A stretch of DNA of 64,000 bases, taken from the NCBI GenBank assembly GCA_016931225.1, contig JAFGFE010000005.1, positions 113,037 through 177,036 of the forward strand, given 5' to 3'. Shown here piece after piece: positions 17,591-26,672 of this stretch. The notes under the pieces are model-generated. The model had not been told where the DNA came from, searched no databases, and saw nothing but the letters and a program-made list of their open reading frames with translations. The DNA comes from Candidatus Zymogenaceae bacterium (lineage in GTDB: Bacteria > Desulfobacterota > Zymogenia > Zymogenales > Zymogenaceae). Every line of letters starts with the position of its first letter. Position 1 is the first letter of the stretch. The translations under genes and the position numbers were made by a program.

Positions 17591-20245
17591 TTAGAAGCTG
17601 GTTCCAACCGAGAAGTTCCATTCGTAATCGTCCTCGTCATCCTTGGGATCGAGGTTGTAGCCCCATTCAACCCGGATCGGACCCATCGGGGACAGCCATC
17701 GAATACCGGCTCCCACCGAGTAGCGAAGATCATCGACATCATAGTCGTCGCCCTCACCCCACACGTTACCCATGTCGAAAAAGACAACACCGTTGATGTC
17801 CGCATCTTCCACGATCGGGAAGATCATCTCCAGGTTTAACACAAGCTCTGAATACCCGCCCAGATATTCGCCGGTATCCGGGTCCCTCGGCCCCACGCTG
17901 TACGGTTCGAAGCCCCGGAGAGAATTCAGGCCGCCGGCGAAGAACCGGGCGTAGATCGGGATGTCATCACTTCCCAGTTCGTCCATATATCCGACCAGGA
18001 GTCTCGGGTGAAACACCAGTTCCCAAACCACCGGGAAGTACCAGCTGCTCTCGAACACCATTTTATAGTATTTTTCATCGCCGCCGATACCCGCCACGAA
18101 AACAGACAGGCTGTTCATAGAGCCCTTCGACGGATTGTAGATGTTGTTTCGAGTATCCCTGACTACCATCGTCTCCACACCACTGGTGACGTTATGTCCC
18201 GCCACATCCCACACATCTTCGTCCGCGTCATAATCGATATTATTGACATTCGCATCGTAGTATATATAGTTCACGAATATCCGGAAATCATCGGCGATCG
18301 GATATCCAAAACCGAGTTCGAACCCCATCGTCTCCATGTCATACGTGTCGTATTCACGGGCGTTATTGTAGGCGCGCACCGCCACGGACAGATTCGTATC
18401 CAGAAAATAGGGGTCCTCGGCGGATATGTTGTAGTATGCACTGACCTTGCTGAATTCCGCCGCCACCGAAACCTTGTATCCCCTGCCGAACAGATTTCTC
18501 TCCTGAAGGCGAACCATACCGGTCACCTCCACGATGCTGGAATAACCGAGACCGGCTGAGATGAGGCCTGTGGGCTGCTCTATCACATCCACGTTCACCA
18601 CTACTCGATCGTCCGCGCTTCCCCGCTCCGTGGCGAAGTTGACCTCCTCGAAGTAACCCAGGTTTTGTACACGTTCCTGGCTGCGCTCCAGATCATCGCC
18701 GTTAAAAAGATCGCCTTCCGAGAATCTCAGTTCACGACGGATGACCTTATCGAGGGTCTTGGTGTTTCCGGAAATATTTATCCGCTCGAAGTAGGTCTTC
18801 TTACCCTTAATGATGAAATAGTTCAGCGAAACGGTATGGTTGACCGTGTCAAGATCCGTCTGCGGCTGAATATCCACAAGCGCGTAGCCTTCGTTTTCAT
18901 ACTCCCGTGTCATATATTCCAGGTCCATCACCACAAGTTCCCGGGAGAAGGTCTTGCCGGAGCGAACTCCCAGGTTTTTCATCAGGTCTTCCTTGGCCAC
19001 AATCAGGTCGCCTGAAATGTCCACGGAGCTGACTTCATATTTTTCACCCTCGCTGATGCGATAGGTGATGTAGATGCCGTTTTCCCTCATCTCGACGTCC
19101 GCCGGTTCCACCGTCGCCTCGAGATACCCGTTGTCATAGTAGACAGCGGTCACACGATCGACATCATTGTCTATTTCATCCTTGTTGTACTTACCGCGAT
19201 CGGTAAACCACCATATCCAGCCCTTTGCCTTGTTTCCGAGGCCGGCCATCAAGACTCTGTCGGGAATCTTGTCATTGCCGATAAATTCAACCTTTTTCAC
19301 CATCATCTTTCTTCCTTCGACGATGGTAAAATCAAGGAGGATCTCATCTTCGGTAATATTTTCAATAGCGTAATCCACTTCGGCCGCATGATACTGTTCT
19401 TCGGCATACAGATCTTTGATCGCCTCGATGCTTTCCTTGAGTTCCCGGGTGCTGAGGACTTCGGGGGGCGAAATTGAGATGGCCTCGAAAATATCCTCCA
19501 CATCAACCTTGTCCGCACCGTTTATCCGAATCTCCCGAACCAACTCACGTTCATCCACCGTAAACACCACCTCTGTACCGCCGGTTACCGGGAACGTCTC
19601 AACCTCAACGCTTTTAAAATATCCCATCTGAGTGATGGCCTTTACGTCTTCGGCCAGAAAACGCTCATAGGGAAGCGTCCCTTCACGGCTCTGGATGGTG
19701 CCGATGATGTCTTCATCGGCCAGGCGGTTGTTTCCCCGGATGGTTACCTTTACGATAATCTGATCGGCGAAGATCTCCTCGTTGATACGTTTTGCCAGTT
19801 CGGCGACCCGATCGAGAACGGTGGAGATGCCGTAGGTTTCAATATAAAAACGCTCCGGCTCCGCTTTTGAGGAAACATCAATCAATCGGGCGTCAAGACT
19901 GATGGTCTCTCCCACCTTCGTCATGCTCCCCAGCACCACGTAACGGGCTCCGACCTTTCTGCCGACGCTCCGGGCAAAGTCTTCGTCCATCTCGTCGGGA
20001 CGGACGTCGCCCACTGCATCCGCCACTTTCAGCGCATCGATGGGAACGATATCCTCATGATACGCAAGTGCGGACAGTAAAACATCCGCCACGTCGGTCT
20101 CATAATCAGAGAGATCCTCGGCGGAATATATTGAAAAAGGAAGCACCGCGATTTTTACACCTTTTTGGGCGGCGAATGCCGGAGTGCAAAAGAACACCGC
20201 CGTCAAAGATGCTATTATTAAATAAATAAGGACTCTTTTCGCCAT
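17591..20245 (-). CDS. bamA: Outer membrane assembly factor BamA with an extra N-terminal TolB/CsgG-like domain
   Basis: 884 aa from the ATG at 20245 (MAKRVL, with GGAGGACATA upstream). A signal peptide ends at PAFAAQ. Residues about 25-155 (KIAVLPFSIYS, ARSVGRKVGARYVVLGSM, ISLDARLIDVSS) look like a TolB-N/CsgG-type alpha/beta domain, which standard BamA lacks. Five POTRA domains follow (about 160-480, starting IIVKVTIRGNNRL). Then comes the Omp85 barrel, with ARFFAGGLNSLRGFEPYSVGP and the C-terminal GPIRVEWGYNLDP, ending NFSVGTSF. BamA inserts beta-barrel proteins into the outer membrane. The usual length is about 760-810, so the added domain explains the excess. Strong promoter just upstream. 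Confidence 0.93.
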   Translation of the reverse strand: MAKRVLIYLIIASLTAVFFCTPAFAAQKGVKIAVLPFSIYSAEDLSDYETDVADVLLSALAYHEDIVPIDALKVADAVGDVRPDEMDEDFARSVGRKVGARYVVLGSMTKVGETISLDARLIDVSSKAEPERFYIETYGISTVLDRVAELAKRINEEIFADQIIVKVTIRGNNRLADEDIIGTIQSREGTLPYERFLAEDVKAITQMGYFKSVEVETFPVTGGTEVVFTVDERELVREIRINGADKVDVEDIFEAISISPPEVLSTRELKESIEAIKDLYAEEQYHAAEVDYAIENITEDEILLDFTIVEGRKMMVKKVEFIGNDKIPDRVLMAGLGNKAKGWIWWFTDRGKYNKDEIDNDVDRVTAVYYDNGYLEATVEPADVEMRENGIYITYRISEGEKYEVSSVDISGDLIVAKEDLMKNLGVRSGKTFSRELVVMDLEYMTREYENEGYALVDIQPQTDLDTVNHTVSLNYFIIKGKKTYFERINISGNTKTLDKVIRRELRFSEGDLFNGDDLERSQERVQNLGYFEEVNFATERGSADDRVVVNVDVIEQPTGLISAGLGYSSIVEVTGMVRLQERNLFGRGYKVSVAAEFSKVSAYYNISAEDPYFLDTNLSVAVRAYNNAREYDTYDMETMGFELGFGYPIADDFRIFVNYIYYDANVNNIDYDADEDVWDVAGHNVTSGVETMVVRDTRNNIYNPSKGSMNSLSVFVAGIGGDEKYYKMVFESSWYFPVVWELVFHPRLLVGYMDELGSDDIPIYARFFAGGLNSLRGFEPYSVGPRDPDTGEYLGGYSELVLNLEMIFPIVEDADINGVVFFDMGNVWGEGDDYDVDDLRYSVGAGIRWLSPMGPIRVEWGYNLDPKDDEDDYEWNFSVGTSF

Positions 20246-20298
20246 TATGTCCTCCATATATATGGCACAAGATATCGGTCACCATAAACGGTCCGCCT

Positions 20299-20327
20299 AT
20301 TATAGTAAAACGGTTTCCGTATGTAAA
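20299..20327 (-). promoter_or_regulatory. Sigma70-type promoter of bamA
   Basis: On the minus strand TTTACA (20327-20322), a 17-nt spacer and a perfect TATAAT (20304-20299). The start point would be near 20292, giving a leader of about 47 nt before bamA. The spacer includes ACGGAAACCGT, a short dyad. It shows that bamA and the lpx genes can be transcribed separately from the lol genes upstream. Confidence 0.7.
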
Positions 20328-20362
20328 GGAAAAAAACCGGGCGTCTTTTTGAAGAATAGGTT

Positions 20363-21037
20363 TCAGGCATCGATCAACGCCCCGTTGATGAGCTTCAAAT
20401 TTCTGCCCTTGAGATTCGCCATGGTGAGGTTGTGGGTCACGATGATCATGGTGATCTCTCTCTCTTTATTCAGTTCCATCAGCATGTGATGAACTTCCTC
20501 ACTCGTTTTCGTATCGAGATTGCCGGTGGGTTCATCGGCCAGAACCAGGTCCGGACTCAAAACAATGGCTCGGGCGACCGCCACCCGCTGTTGTTCTCCC
20601 CCGGACAGTTCTCCAGGTTTGTGAAGCAGTCGATGACCGAGCCCAAGGTTTCCCAGTACCTCCTGGGCGGCGGATATGGCCTTCGCTTTTTGCCATCCGG
20701 CCACCAGGCACGGCATCATCACGTTTTCCAGGGCGGTAAATTCCGGGAGCAGGTGATGAAACTGAAAGACGAATCCGATCTTCCTGTTTCGAAACGCCGC
20801 GAGATCTCGATCGGTGAGGCTGAACACGTCCACACCGCCGTGAATGATCCTTCCCTTGGATGGACGATCCAGTGCGCCGAGGATGTGCAGCAGAGTCGAT
20901 TTTCCGACTCCCGAGGCGCCAAGAATATTGACCACCTCACCCTTCTCAATCGTCAGGTCCAGTCCCTTGAGAACTTCAACACGCTTGCCGTCACTGGCAT
21001 AAGTCTTGTAAATATCGATAGCCTGCATGAGTGTCAT
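20363..21037 (-). CDS. lolD: Lipoprotein-releasing ABC transporter ATPase
   Basis: 224-aa ATPase of the LolD/MacB family. Walker A is [16 protein letters not shown], the Q-loop [18 protein letters not shown], the signature [15 protein letters not shown], Walker [13 protein letters not shown] and the switch His [16 protein letters not shown] is typical of LolD. It powers release of lipoproteins from the inner membrane with LolC/E. Unusually, three other genes separate it from the lolC/E genes upstream. It begins 4 nt after the stop of the preceding cNMP-domain gene. Confidence 0.93.
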   Translation of the reverse strand: MTLMQAIDIYKTYASDGKRVEVLKGLDLTIEKGEVVNILGASGVGKSTLLHILGALDRPSKGRIIHGGVDVFSLTDRDLAAFRNRKIGFVFQFHHLLPEFTALENVMMPCLVAGWQKAKAISAAQEVLGNLGLGHRLLHKPGELSGGEQQRVAVARAIVLSPDLVLADEPTGNLDTKTSEEVHHMLMELNKEREITMIIVTHNLTMANLKGRNLKLINGALIDA

Positions 21038-21041
21038 GACG

Positions 21042-22265
21042 TCAAATCAACCCGCTTTCGCTTTTTCTGTTTTTGTATTCCATAATCGCCGATATGGTGT
21101 TTTCAACCCGCATTTGGATGAAACGATTGATGGCCTCAATAATCTCAGGATGCCCTTCAATAATATCCATAAGGCTGTCTCGGACTATCTCGGCAAGCTG
21201 GACGTCCGTAATCGCCGCCACCGTCGCCGTTCTCGGCTTTCCGGCGATAACGGATACCTCGCCGAAGAAATCGCCCTCGGCAAGACCCGCCAGGTGGATC
21301 CTTTCTCCTTCTTTTTCCGTATATACCTGCACCTGTCCCGATTGGAGAAAATACATACGATCGCCCACGTCTCCTTCCGAGACGATGACGGCGCCCGCTT
21401 TCTGTTCTGTATAGGTAAATGCCTCAACCAGGAATCTTCTTTTCTCTCTCGGCAGCGATGAGAATATCGGTGAAATGGCCAGGAGTGAATCGAGGATACG
21501 ACTCTTGTAAAATCGAAACAGGACCTCTTTTACCCGGGGCCTCTCCGAGATGATGGAGTTCATACGCTCTTTCGAAAGCTCCAGAAGCGTCGTCTCTTCC
21601 TGGGACCTGACCGACGCCGACCGTTTGGCCCCGGAGAAAAATCCGAATTCTCCGAAAAACTCGCCCTCCCCCAGGTTTGCAATCCAGATCTCCCCCCCCG
21701 CATGGTCCTCCCGGTAGATTTTCACCTCCCCCGACGCGATGATATACAGAGAATCCCCGGGATCTCCCTCGGACAGAATGAGCGTATCAGGCGGGACCTC
21801 TATGGGTTCCATCTTTTTCACCACCGCCATGAACTCATCGTGAGATAATCCCGAAAAGAGCTCGGAGCGGGGATAGGGCTCGCTCGCACCTCCCCCGGAC
21901 GAAACACCGAGTTTTCCGGAAACCGGTGCATCCTTTATCCGCGCCTCGTACAGTTTCGACAGGCGCTCCTGGACATGATCGAGTTCGGGTTCCAAATCAA
22001 GCATCAGCTTGTTGACGGCGATGGCCTTGACGACGAATCCCTCGGCCTCATAGAGTTTCGCGGCCTTGTCATAGTAGTTGAGGGCGTCGGCCTTTCGGTT
22101 CATCTTCCTGGCGCAATCTCCCGCCTTAAAAAGAGAACGGACGTCATCGGGAACGAGTTTTACGACGCAAAGGTACCCGTCCAGCGCCTTTTCCCACCGC
22201 CCTTTGGCCATATGTTTTTCGGCCTCGGCCTTGAGCGATGCCGCCATGTCCTTTTTCCCGCTCAC
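21042..22265 (-). CDS. TPR protein with two cyclic-nucleotide-binding domains (paralogue 1)
   Basis: 407 aa from the GTG at 22265, chosen because it has GGAG 9 nt upstream and aligns residue for residue with the N-terminus of paralogue 2. Residues 1-110 form TPR-like helices (GRWEKALDGYLCVVKLVP, DALNYYDKAAKLYE). Two CRP-type cNMP domains follow (about 135-250 and 265-385). Their phosphate cassettes FFGEFGFFSGAKRSASV and FFGEVSVIAGKPRTATV keep the Glu and Arg that bind cyclic nucleotide. There is no DNA-binding or kinase domain. The C-terminus ends in a tail shared by all three paralogues (EYKNRKSESGLI). No signal peptide, so cytoplasmic. It lies directly before lolD. Effector function unknown; a cAMP- or cGMP-responsive adaptor is inferred. 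Confidence 0.8.
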   Translation of the reverse strand: MSGKKDMAASLKAEAEKHMAKGRWEKALDGYLCVVKLVPDDVRSLFKAGDCARKMNRKADALNYYDKAAKLYEAEGFVVKAIAVNKLMLDLEPELDHVQERLSKLYEARIKDAPVSGKLGVSSGGGASEPYPRSELFSGLSHDEFMAVVKKMEPIEVPPDTLILSEGDPGDSLYIIASGEVKIYREDHAGGEIWIANLGEGEFFGEFGFFSGAKRSASVRSQEETTLLELSKERMNSIISERPRVKEVLFRFYKSRILDSLLAISPIFSSLPREKRRFLVEAFTYTEQKAGAVIVSEGDVGDRMYFLQSGQVQVYTEKEGERIHLAGLAEGDFFGEVSVIAGKPRTATVAAITDVQLAEIVRDSLMDIIEGHPEIIEAINRFIQMRVENTISAIMEYKNRKSESGLI

Positions 22266-22358
22266 TGGGCATACTCCAAAAACGTCCCGTAAGGATCTGT
22301 GCACCGTCGATCAATCACGGGGTATGTGATTGCCGTCTGTTCGCTCAATATATCGGGT

Positions 22359-23606
22359 TTATACGAGATCGGTTTCATCCCGGCGATTCTTGTATTCCAT
22401 GATGGTGGATATGGTATCTTCCATCCTCATCTTTACATGTTTCTTTATAGTTTCCAGGATCTCCGGGTATTCCTTGACGACTCCGCGAATATTCTCCCTG
22501 CCGATGGATGCGATCCTCACGTCGCTTGCGGCCACGGCGGTGGCGGTCCGAGGTTTTCCCGTCAATACCGAGACCTCCCCGAAAAAATCCCCCGCCTTCA
22601 GACGTGCCAGAACGATTTTTTCCCCCTCCCGTTCCGTAACCATCTGAACTTCACCGGTCTGTATAATATACATCTGGTCGCCGACCTCACCCTCGGTGAC
22701 GATGATCTCCCCCTTTCTCAGGAAGCTGGGAGAAAATTTCCCCGCCAGTTCTCTGCGCTTCTCCGGAGGAAGCACGGAAAACAGCGGTGATACCGCAAGC
22801 AGGGTGTCCAGAACCCGTTCCTTGTAAAACCGGAAGAGAACCTCCCTGATGTGGGGATGATCGTTTATGAGGAGGTCCACATCCTCCTTGGTCAGTTCCA
22901 GAAGCGTCGTCTCCTTGATAGACTTCACGGTCGCGGTTCGCTTCGATTCAGAGAAAAAGCCGAATTCACCGAAGAAATCCCCGTCATGCAGATTCGTCAC
23001 CCATATTTCGTTCCCCCCCTCGTCCTCTCGATATACCCCGACCTCGCCCGAGGCGATCACGAATATCGATTTCCCTGAGTCATCCTGATTGATGATACTT
23101 TCATCCGGCCCGACATCAATATGACGAAGCTTTTCCATCACCGCCATAAACTCCGTCTGGTTGAAATCGGAAAACAGCGCGATACGAGCGACCGGCTTTT
23201 CCTCTTCCACCACCTCGGCGTCCTCTATGACCTCAGCATCGAATTCACGAATCTTCAGCTCGGGCTTCTGAACATTGATCCGATCTTCATAGAGAGAGCT
23301 GAGTCGATACATCAGCTCCGGGGAGTCCGGGACATGCTTGAGCATCAGCTTGATTACAGCGATGGCCTTGACGACGAATCCCTCTTTTTCATAAATGTCA
23401 GCGGCGCGGCTGTAATATTTTATCGCCCCATTTTTATCCTTCAGCTTGATATGGCAATCGCCGATCTTCATGATCACATGGGGCTCTTTGGGAGAAAGCT
23501 GCAACACCTCCGTGTACGTCTTGATGGCCTTTTCCACATTTCCCTTGGTCAGATACGAAGACGCCTGATCCTTGAGCGCCGTGATTTTTTTTCTATTGCC
23601 GTTCAT
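22359..23606 (-). CDS. TPR protein with two cyclic-nucleotide-binding domains (paralogue 2)
   Basis: 415 aa with the same order as its neighbours: TPR helices (NVEKAIKTYTEVLQLSP, NGAIKYYSRAADIYEKEG) in residues 1-110, a short acidic linker (EVIEDAEVVEEE), then two cNMP domains. The phosphate cassettes are FFGEFGFFSESKRTATV and FFGEVSVLTGKPRTATA, both with the key Glu and Arg. The tail is EYKNRRDETDLV. The segment linking the cNMP domains (VLFRFYKERVLDTLLAVSP) is nearly identical to that of paralogue 1. No output domain. Second of three tandem copies, so recent duplication within the operon is likely. Confidence 0.8.
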   Translation of the reverse strand: MNGNRKKITALKDQASSYLTKGNVEKAIKTYTEVLQLSPKEPHVIMKIGDCHIKLKDKNGAIKYYSRAADIYEKEGFVVKAIAVIKLMLKHVPDSPELMYRLSSLYEDRINVQKPELKIREFDAEVIEDAEVVEEEKPVARIALFSDFNQTEFMAVMEKLRHIDVGPDESIINQDDSGKSIFVIASGEVGVYREDEGGNEIWVTNLHDGDFFGEFGFFSESKRTATVKSIKETTLLELTKEDVDLLINDHPHIREVLFRFYKERVLDTLLAVSPLFSVLPPEKRRELAGKFSPSFLRKGEIIVTEGEVGDQMYIIQTGEVQMVTEREGEKIVLARLKAGDFFGEVSVLTGKPRTATAVAASDVRIASIGRENIRGVVKEYPEILETIKKHVKMRMEDTISTIMEYKNRRDETDLV

Positions 23607-23696
23607 AACAACGACTCCTTTACCTCGTCAGTCAAACGAATAGATCGACACGTCTGATTCCGGGGATCATCCATTGATCGCCGCCAGGCCGGGCGT

Positions 23697-23743
23697 CGAC
23701 GTCGGTCTCCCGGTTTTTTTGGGCATGCCCACACCCGACGTCG
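23697..23743. repeat. 9-bp inverted repeat between cNMP-domain genes
   Basis: CGACGTCGG (23697-23705) is mirrored by CCGACGTCG (23735-23743), just after the stop of paralogue 3. The 29-nt loop contains a self-complementary GGGCATGCCC and a run of T/A. It would form a strong RNA hairpin in the operon transcript, possibly a processing or attenuation site. Confidence 0.45.
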
Positions 23744-23744
23744 T

Positions 23745-25277
23745 CTAAATCATTCCGGACTCGTCCTTTCTGTGTTTGTATTGGGCGATGGTCGAGAGAA
23801 CCATCTGTACCCGCTCTTTGATATATTTTCGAAGAACGTCCTTAATCTCCGGATGTACGGTTACAATCTTTTTAACCGTTTCCCGGTGAAGCCTTGCGAG
23901 GTTAACATCGGTGAGGGCTTCAACAGTGGCAATCCTGTTTTTGCCGGTAATCGTTGCATACTCCCCGAAGAAATCACCCGCCGCCAGTGTGGCGATCAAT
24001 ATCTCCTTGCCGTCCCGCATCACGGAAGCCTTTACCTGCCCCTTCTGGATGAAGTACATGTCGTCCCCGGGATGGCCCTCCTTCATGATAATCGTGCCCT
24101 GTTTGAATGATCTGGGGACAAAGGTACCAACCAGTTCCAGGCGTTCCTCCCGGTTCAGCACGGAGAACATGGGAGAGATGGCGACCAGGTTGTCGAGTAC
24201 CCGCCGCTTGTAGAATTCAAACATTATCTGTGTCACCCGAGGGTGTTTGTCAACGATGATCGCTATATCTTTCGTGGTCAGCTCAAGGAGTACCGTATCC
24301 GTCACCGCCCGGACGGAGGCGTGACGCCTGGATTCCGCAAAGAATCCGAACTCGCCGAAGAAGCTCCCCTCCTCCAGATTGGTAATCCACATCTCGTTGC
24401 CCAACCTGTCATTGCGGAAGATGCTGACCTCGCCCGATGCTATGATGAAAATGGAGTCTCCCAGTTCACCCTCCCTGATAATCAGGCTCCCGGCGGGAAA
24501 CTCGATGTGATTGATACGCTCCACCACATCCAGGAATTCCTGTTGGGAAAGCTCGGAAAAAAGCTCGGTCCGGGGCGCTTTGATCCTCTTTTTCGGTTGT
24601 ACCTCCTCCCATGCCTCGGTCATAACGGGCTCCGGTCGTGCACCCTTTCTCTTCAGTGAAAGCTCGGAGTTCTGCGAGGGAGACGACGGCTCGATGAGGT
24701 CCAGCATGCTGTCCCCCGATGAATCCGCACCACCCCCGGCCGTTTCACCGGCGCGCTTCCTCGCCAGGGAGAATTCCGACTTCTGAGAGGGAGACGACGG
24801 CTCGATGAGGCCCATAATCTCTTCATTGGAGACCGCCGCGTCGTCTTCCGGGAGCTCGTAACGGGTGCTCTCGAACGCCAACCCCTCGACATCGGTGTCC
24901 TCGACGGAAGTAGTCTCTCCCGCCGCAGGCGCCGGCTGAAATCGTTCCTCATCCATCGCAACTTTTTCATTATACAGCTGCATGAGCCTCGCGTTGATCT
25001 GAGGAATATCCGGATTCACCTTGAGCATCAGCTTGTTGATGGCGATGGCCTTTACCACGTCTCCGTCGTTTGTGTGAATCCTGACGGCCCGGTCATACCG
25101 CTTGAGGGCGTCGTCATCGTTGCCCAGCTTGTGATAACAATCCCCCGCCTTGAGCAGGGCATAGGTATCATTGGGAGCCGCTTCGAGCACCTTCTCGAAT
25201 TCACTCAGGGCCTTTTTCCAGTTTCCCTTCGCAATCAGCTGGATGCCCGTTTGCTTCAATTTGTTTATATCAACCAT
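23745..25277 (-). CDS. TPR protein with two cyclic-nucleotide-binding domains and a repeat linker (paralogue 3)
   Basis: 510 aa. TPR helices (NWKKALSEFEKVLEAAP, DALKRYDRAVRIH) occupy about 1-105. An unusual linker of about 130 residues follows, with two copies of a motif reading LIEPSSPSQ-S-E-SL-RK (154-175 and 191-212). Two cNMP domains come next (about 240-355 and 370-490) with cassettes FFGEFGFFAESRRHASV and FFGEYATITGKNRIATV. Glu and Arg are kept, but the small residue after Arg is His or Ile, so nucleotide affinity may differ from the paralogues. The tail QYKHRKDESGMI matches the other two. First of the three to be transcribed, 26 nt after the upstream LolC/E-type gene. Confidence 0.8.
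   Translation of the reverse strand: MVDINKLKQTGIQLIAKGNWKKALSEFEKVLEAAPNDTYALLKAGDCYHKLGNDDDALKRYDRAVRIHTNDGDVVKAIAINKLMLKVNPDIPQINARLMQLYNEKVAMDEERFQPAPAAGETTSVEDTDVEGLAFESTRYELPEDDAAVSNEEIMGLIEPSSPSQKSEFSLARKRAGETAGGGADSSGDSMLDLIEPSSPSQNSELSLKRKGARPEPVMTEAWEEVQPKKRIKAPRTELFSELSQQEFLDVVERINHIEFPAGSLIIREGELGDSIFIIASGEVSIFRNDRLGNEMWITNLEEGSFFGEFGFFAESRRHASVRAVTDTVLLELTTKDIAIIVDKHPRVTQIMFEFYKRRVLDNLVAISPMFSVLNREERLELVGTFVPRSFKQGTIIMKEGHPGDDMYFIQKGQVKASVMRDGKEILIATLAAGDFFGEYATITGKNRIATVEALTDVNLARLHRETVKKIVTVHPEIKDVLRKYIKERVQMVLSTIAQYKHRKDESGMI
24642..24818 (-). repeat. Internal duplication coding for two LIEPSSPSQ motifs
   Basis: Two 66-nt segments (24753-24818 and 24642-24707) encode nearly the same 22 residues in the linker of paralogue 3. 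About 24 nt encoding the core are identical in both DNA copies, so the duplication is recent or strongly constrained. The motif is acidic/Ser-rich followed by basic residues, like a short docking peptide. Confidence 0.7.
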
Positions 25278-25303
25278 ATGAATCCCCCTTCATCCCATCT
25301 GGG

Positions 25304-26548
25304 CTATTCATAACGAATCGCTTCCACCGGATCGAGCCGTGACGCGCGCCAGGCAGGATACAACGTGGCAACAAAACACAGGATACATGACGCGATGGTG
25401 ATGATACAAATATCGCTGACGTCGATTTTCACCGGCAGGGTGGTCATGTAAAACTGGCTCGGGTCGAGCTTGATGAATTCAAAACGCTTCAGCGCCCCGC
25501 AGATCAAGAGTCCTGTGATCAACCCCAGGATCGTCCCGAATATTCCGATAATACACCCCTCATACATGAATATTTTCATGATGCTCCGGTCGTTCGCGCC
25601 CATCGATTTGAGTATGGCGATATCCCGATTCTTTTCCATGACCATCATAATGAGGGTGGAGACGATATTGCAGGTCGCCACGAACACGATCATCACGAGA
25701 ATGATGAACATGGCCAGCTTTTCGAGCTTCAAGGCGGCGAACAGGTTCTGGTTCATCTCCCGCCAGTCCTTGATGACGAAACCCCTATCAAGTTCTTCTT
25801 CAAGTACGGCGGTAACCCGATCGACCCGGTAGACATTCTCCACCTTCACCTCGACACCGGTCACCTCCTCTCCCATGTTGAAGAACTCCTGGGCGGATTC
25901 CAGGGCGATAAAGGCGGACGTGGCGTCAAACTCATAGAGCCCGGCGTTGAACAGCTTCACGACGCGAAACCGCATCGTCAGGGGCACCAGCCCCAGGGGA
26001 GAGATGGCGCCCTCGGGCGAAAGCATCAGGACTTCGTCTCCCTCGATGACCGCCATGTTCCTGGCCAGTCCCTCTCCCATAATGATGCCGGGGAGTTCCT
26101 CCTCCCCCTCGGGGAGACGCGCAAGATCCTCCGGGGAGACGTATTCGCTCAGGCCGAGCACTTCGTGGGCGGTCTCCACGTCGATACCCCGGATGACCGC
26201 CCCGGACGCGCCGCCGAACTCCCCGGTGAGCATGATCTGGCCCTTTACATATGGAGACGCGGCGACGGCGCCGGGGACTTCCTCGATGAGGGCTATCAGT
26301 TCCGGGTACGCAGGCTGCCCGCCCGCATCCATTGCCTCCCGGTCGTACTCGACAATCAGGTGGGGGTAGGCGCCGAGGATCTTTCGCTGCAGATCTTCCT
26401 TGAAACCGGACATCACCGATATCACCACGATCAGCGCCGCCACCCCCAGGGCCACCCCGCCGACGGAGATGACGCTGATAATGGAGATGAAGGTCTGCTT
26501 GCGCTTGGCCTTCAGGTATCTGAGACCGATGAGAAGTTCATAGTTCAT
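25304..26548 (-). CDS. lolE: Lipoprotein-releasing system permease, LolC/E type (second copy)
   Basis: 414-aa MacB/FtsX-type permease. N-terminal helix after MNYELLIGLRYLKAKRKQTF, then AALIVVISVMSGFKEDLQRKI, a large periplasmic domain (about 45-270), and three C-terminal helices (LAMFIILVMIVFVATCNIVSTL and following), ending YPAWRASRLDPVEAIRYE. With LolD it extracts lipoproteins from the inner membrane. The adjacent copy is closely similar, so assigning C or E to each is arbitrary. Confidence 0.88.
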   Translation of the reverse strand: MNYELLIGLRYLKAKRKQTFISIISVISVGGVALGVAALIVVISVMSGFKEDLQRKILGAYPHLIVEYDREAMDAGGQPAYPELIALIEEVPGAVAASPYVKGQIMLTGEFGGASGAVIRGIDVETAHEVLGLSEYVSPEDLARLPEGEEELPGIIMGEGLARNMAVIEGDEVLMLSPEGAISPLGLVPLTMRFRVVKLFNAGLYEFDATSAFIALESAQEFFNMGEEVTGVEVKVENVYRVDRVTAVLEEELDRGFVIKDWREMNQNLFAALKLEKLAMFIILVMIVFVATCNIVSTLIMMVMEKNRDIAILKSMGANDRSIMKIFMYEGCIIGIFGTILGLITGLLICGALKRFEFIKLDPSQFYMTTLPVKIDVSDICIITIASCILCFVATLYPAWRASRLDPVEAIRYE

Positions 26549-26672
26549 GGCTGCGTCGCTAAATAATCATATCATTCCCGTCCCCGCATGTCGATAGAGA
26601 AACTCACGACGTGAGAGGGGACGATACGTTCCGCTTCGAACCGATTCGACCGAACGCCGAAACCATGCGGAT

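Noticed and set aside
24642..24818. CRISPR-like repeat
   Set aside because: Only two copies, in frame within a gene and encoding the same peptide, so it is a coding duplication.
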